NCBI GenBank assembly: GCA_028713595.1
Contig: JAQTNZ010000073.1
Span: 1 to 8,607 of the forward strand
Direction of reading: 5' to 3'
From: Methylovulum sp.
GTDB lineage: Bacteria > Pseudomonadota > Gammaproteobacteria > Methylococcales > Methylomonadaceae
DNA length: 8,607 bases
Positions 7,532 to 8,607 of this stretch are shown here, in pieces. The notes under the pieces were generated by a model. That model was not told where the DNA came from. It worked only from the letters and a program-made list of their open reading frames with translations, and searched no databases. Position numbers and translations under genes: made by a program. How positions within the stretch are numbered: the first letter of the stretch is position 1; every line of letters starts with the position of its first letter.

Positions 7532-8047
7532 TTAAGGATGATGGCCGCCGTGATGGCTGGCATGGCCGCCGGACATCGTATGGCGGGCATGGTCGCTAAG
7601 TTGGGCATCAAAATAACGGTGGATAGCGGCTATCAGTTCCGGTGCGTCCGTCGCATAACCGATTTGCCCGCCATCAGGCAAATCTTGATAAGTAAAACGC
7701 ACCCGCCCTGCCCCCAAGGCCAATTCCTTAACGCCCGGCATGTCGTTGCCGTGGATACGCTTAGGCCTTGAAAAATCGCCGTTGACAAACTGTCCGGCAA
7801 GGTTTGCCAAATGTTGGCGGATCAACGTGATCTGCGTATTGTCATCCGCATGTTTGGCAACCACCTGCTGTATGCCGCCACTATCGGTTTTGTTAAAAAT
7901 ATGCAGGGTCTTTTCCAGGTTAAACGGCATCACCTGCGCACCACGTCCGGCCACTTCGTCTAGCCGTTCGTTAGAAGCCGGTTCAACGGCATTGGCTAGG
8001 GAGCTGACGGCATAGCACAATAGCAAAGGGATAAACGATTTTCTCAT
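7532..8047 (-). CDS. Secreted His-rich hypothetical protein
   Basis: This is the first gene of the cluster, 171 residues. It has a clean Sec signal peptide, MRKSFIPLLLCYAVSSLANA, cut before V21. C11 is not in a proper lipobox, so a soluble periplasmic protein is more likely than a lipoprotein. The mature part (about 35-155) contains MPFNLEKTLHIF, IHGNDMPGVKELALGAGRVRFTYQDLPDGGQIGYATD and AAIHRYFDAQLSDHARH. I recall it as a conserved small proteobacterial family sometimes labelled 'aspartate carbamoyltransferase', a label that its size and signal peptide make unlikely. The tail (153-171) has seven His in 19 residues, ending HASHHGGHHP, suggesting metal binding. It has no cysteine after the signal peptide. 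The ATG at 8047 has AGGA 8 nt upstream. Function is unknown; its position suggests a periplasmic partner of the sulfide/efflux genes. Confidence 0.87.
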   Translation of the reverse strand: MRKSFIPLLLCYAVSSLANAVEPASNERLDEVAGRGAQVMPFNLEKTLHIFNKTDSGGIQQVVAKHADDNTQITLIRQHLANLAGQFVNGDFSRPKRIHGNDMPGVKELALGAGRVRFTYQDLPDGGQIGYATDAPELIAAIHRYFDAQLSDHARHTMSGGHASHHGGHHP

Positions 8048-8210
8048 GGGCGATTTCCTGGTTAATAATCCGTAACTGTGTGGTTTTCTGCCGATTTATA
8101 AAATAAGAAGGGTATATGGCAGCTTCGTTGTTAAGTGTAGTCGGTCATATCTTAAAAAGTCATTTGCTATAGCCTATAACACTTATCAATAGAATATCAT
8201 TAATTTCTAA

Positions 8211-8226
8211 TGCAATTGCCAGGCCA
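8211..8226 (-). promoter_or_regulatory. Sigma-54 (-24/-12) promoter of the operon
   Basis: Read on the minus strand, 8226 to 8211 is TGGCCTGGCAATTGCA. Against the RpoN consensus TGGCACG-N4-TTGCW it matches 10 of 12 specified bases, with the invariant GG and GC exactly 10 nt apart. The predicted start of transcription is near 8200, about 150 nt upstream of the ATG at 8047, in the right direction to drive the whole cluster. I see no better sigma-70 promoter in the leader. The IHF match and upstream repeats support an enhancer-dependent promoter. It would need an activator of the NtrC/FisR type, whose gene is not in this window. Confidence 0.65.
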
Positions 8227-8248
8227 AGCTATCAGGCCTGATAGCTTG
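8225..8248. promoter_or_regulatory. Perfect 24-bp palindrome abutting the -24 element
   Basis: The half-site CAAGCTATCAGG is followed directly by its exact reverse complement, with no spacer. It overlaps the first two bases of the sigma-54 -24 element (8226, 8225). It lacks a following T-run on either strand, so it is a poor terminator. It could be an operator whose occupancy blocks or positions sigma-54 RNA polymerase, or an activator site unusually close to the promoter. The symmetry is certain; the role is inferred. Confidence 0.55.
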
Positions 8249-8339
8249 TTGCTTAATAGGGCAGCAATAAAGTTAACGGCTAATATTAGTTGACCTCGTA
8301 AAAGGTAGAGGCAGATGCAATAAAAAATAATCTTTTCAT

Positions 8340-8352
8340 AATCAAATTATTA
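8340..8352 (+). promoter_or_regulatory. IHF binding site match
   Basis: AATCAAATTATTA fits the IHF consensus WATCAANNNNTTR at every specified position. It lies about 115 bp upstream of the -24 element, between the promoter and the far repeats at 8491-8516, where a bend would bring an activator to sigma-54 polymerase. At equal base frequencies the consensus occurs about once per 65,000 positions per strand, more often in AT-rich DNA, so chance is unlikely but not excluded. Confidence 0.5.
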
Positions 8353-8490
8353 TCTATTGTCTGCCGATGCGGGTCGCTTATGCTTTGCCAGATTTTACCA
8401 TCTTAAAGCGTAGGTTAATCTTGGATAACGCCTATCATGGCGAATATAAAAGCGCTTTCATTTAATGGCCCTATTTCAGGCTTTGTAATT

Positions 8491-8516
8491 ATGAAACACA
8501 ATGTTTCATTATGAAA
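8491..8516. promoter_or_regulatory. Overlapping inverted repeats, candidate regulator site
   Basis: ATGAAACA-CAA-TGTTTCAT (8491-8509) is a perfect 8-3-8 palindrome. Its right arm is shared with a second palindrome, TTTCAT-T-ATGAAA (8504-8516), giving three half-sites in alternating orientation. ATTATGAAA also occurs as a direct repeat at 8488 and 8508, exactly 20 bp apart, or about two helical turns. It lies roughly 290-315 bp upstream of the predicted start site. It could be the upstream activator site of the sigma-54 promoter or an operator for a gene beyond the right edge. I cannot assign a regulator family. Confidence 0.5.
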
Positions 8517-8607
8517 TATACCTGAATCATAGCCACGCCAAGGGCACACCAGCAAATTTACTTTTATTCCGCCATTAAAAACAATTGGTTGGATATGTTT
8601 TTGATAA

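Larger units (their letters stand above)
8048..8607. other. Non-coding leader and upstream control region
   Basis: About 560 bp, noticeably more AT-rich than the genes, hold no convincing reading frame on either strand. The stretch contains the sigma-54 promoter, the palindrome at its edge, the IHF match and the far operator-like repeats listed separately. From the predicted transcription start near 8200, the first gene has an untranslated leader of about 150 nt. Within it GCTATAGC (8166-8173) and TATAG-C-CTATA (8168-8178) form small overlapping palindromes. Other minor repeats are TTGCT/AGCAA (8249-8267) and AAAGCGCTTT (8450-8459). I see no tRNA and no riboswitch that I recognise. The start of the neighbouring gene on the right is not in the window. 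Confidence 0.6.

Noticed and set aside
8225..8248. Perfect palindrome as an intrinsic terminator
   Set aside because: No T-run follows the hairpin on either strand, and no upstream gene end is visible in the window.
8437..8514. Mini-frame of 25 codons starting ATGGCGAATATA on the plus strand
   Set aside because: It has no Shine-Dalgarno, overlaps the inverted repeats at 8491-8516, and is of a length expected by chance in this AT-rich region.
1..8607. CRISPR array, tRNA, rRNA or insertion sequence
   Set aside because: No regularly spaced direct repeats, no RNA gene signatures and no transposase frame were seen; the repeats present are short palindromes.

Overview
The window holds one compact block of six genes, all on the minus strand and read from right (about 8200) to left (167), with a non-coding leader of about 560 bp at the right end and a short repeat-bearing tail at the left. 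Layout in order of transcription: a small secreted protein with a His-rich tail (8047-7532), a DUF2892/YgaP-type membrane protein (7499-7287), a sulfide:quinone oxidoreductase (SQR) with all three catalytic cysteines (7249-5978), then a complete tripartite efflux pump: TolC-like outer-membrane channel (5887-4559), HlyD/AcrA-type periplasmic adaptor (4539-3430) and RND permease (3433-167). Gaps are 32, 37, 90 and 19 bp, then a 4-bp ATGA overlap, so one transcript is likely. No reading frame is broken.

Organism: a Gram-negative bacterium (tripartite RND pump, Sec signal peptides, Shine-Dalgarno starts). Protein flavour and roughly 50% GC coding sequence with AT-rich spacers suggest a gammaproteobacterium, perhaps a methanotroph or sulfur oxidiser. 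This is a guess from recall of similar proteins; the SQR reads very like that of Acidithiobacillus ferrooxidans.

Regulation: the leader contains a good sigma-54 (-24/-12) promoter (8226 to 8211, minus strand), an exact IHF consensus (8340-8352) and, further upstream, overlapping inverted repeats (8491-8516) that look like an activator or repressor site. This is the usual layout of an enhancer-dependent promoter. A perfect 24-bp palindrome (8225-8248) touches the -24 element. Sulfane-sulfur-sensing sigma-54 activators (FisR) are known for sqr operons elsewhere, so the promoter type fits the gene content.

How the parts may work together (inference): SQR oxidises sulfide at the cytoplasmic face of the inner membrane, feeds electrons to quinone and forms polysulfide or sulfane sulfur. 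The DUF2892 protein belongs to the family that forms the membrane part of the YgaP rhodanese. The pump could expel a product or toxic by-product of this chemistry, and the His-rich secreted protein could bind metal in the periplasm. A dedicated RND pump within an sqr operon is the most interesting proposal here.

A second point of interest is the SQR-tolC spacer: palindromic REP-like repeats lie between the only visible Shine-Dalgarno sequence of the TolC-like gene and its best ATG.
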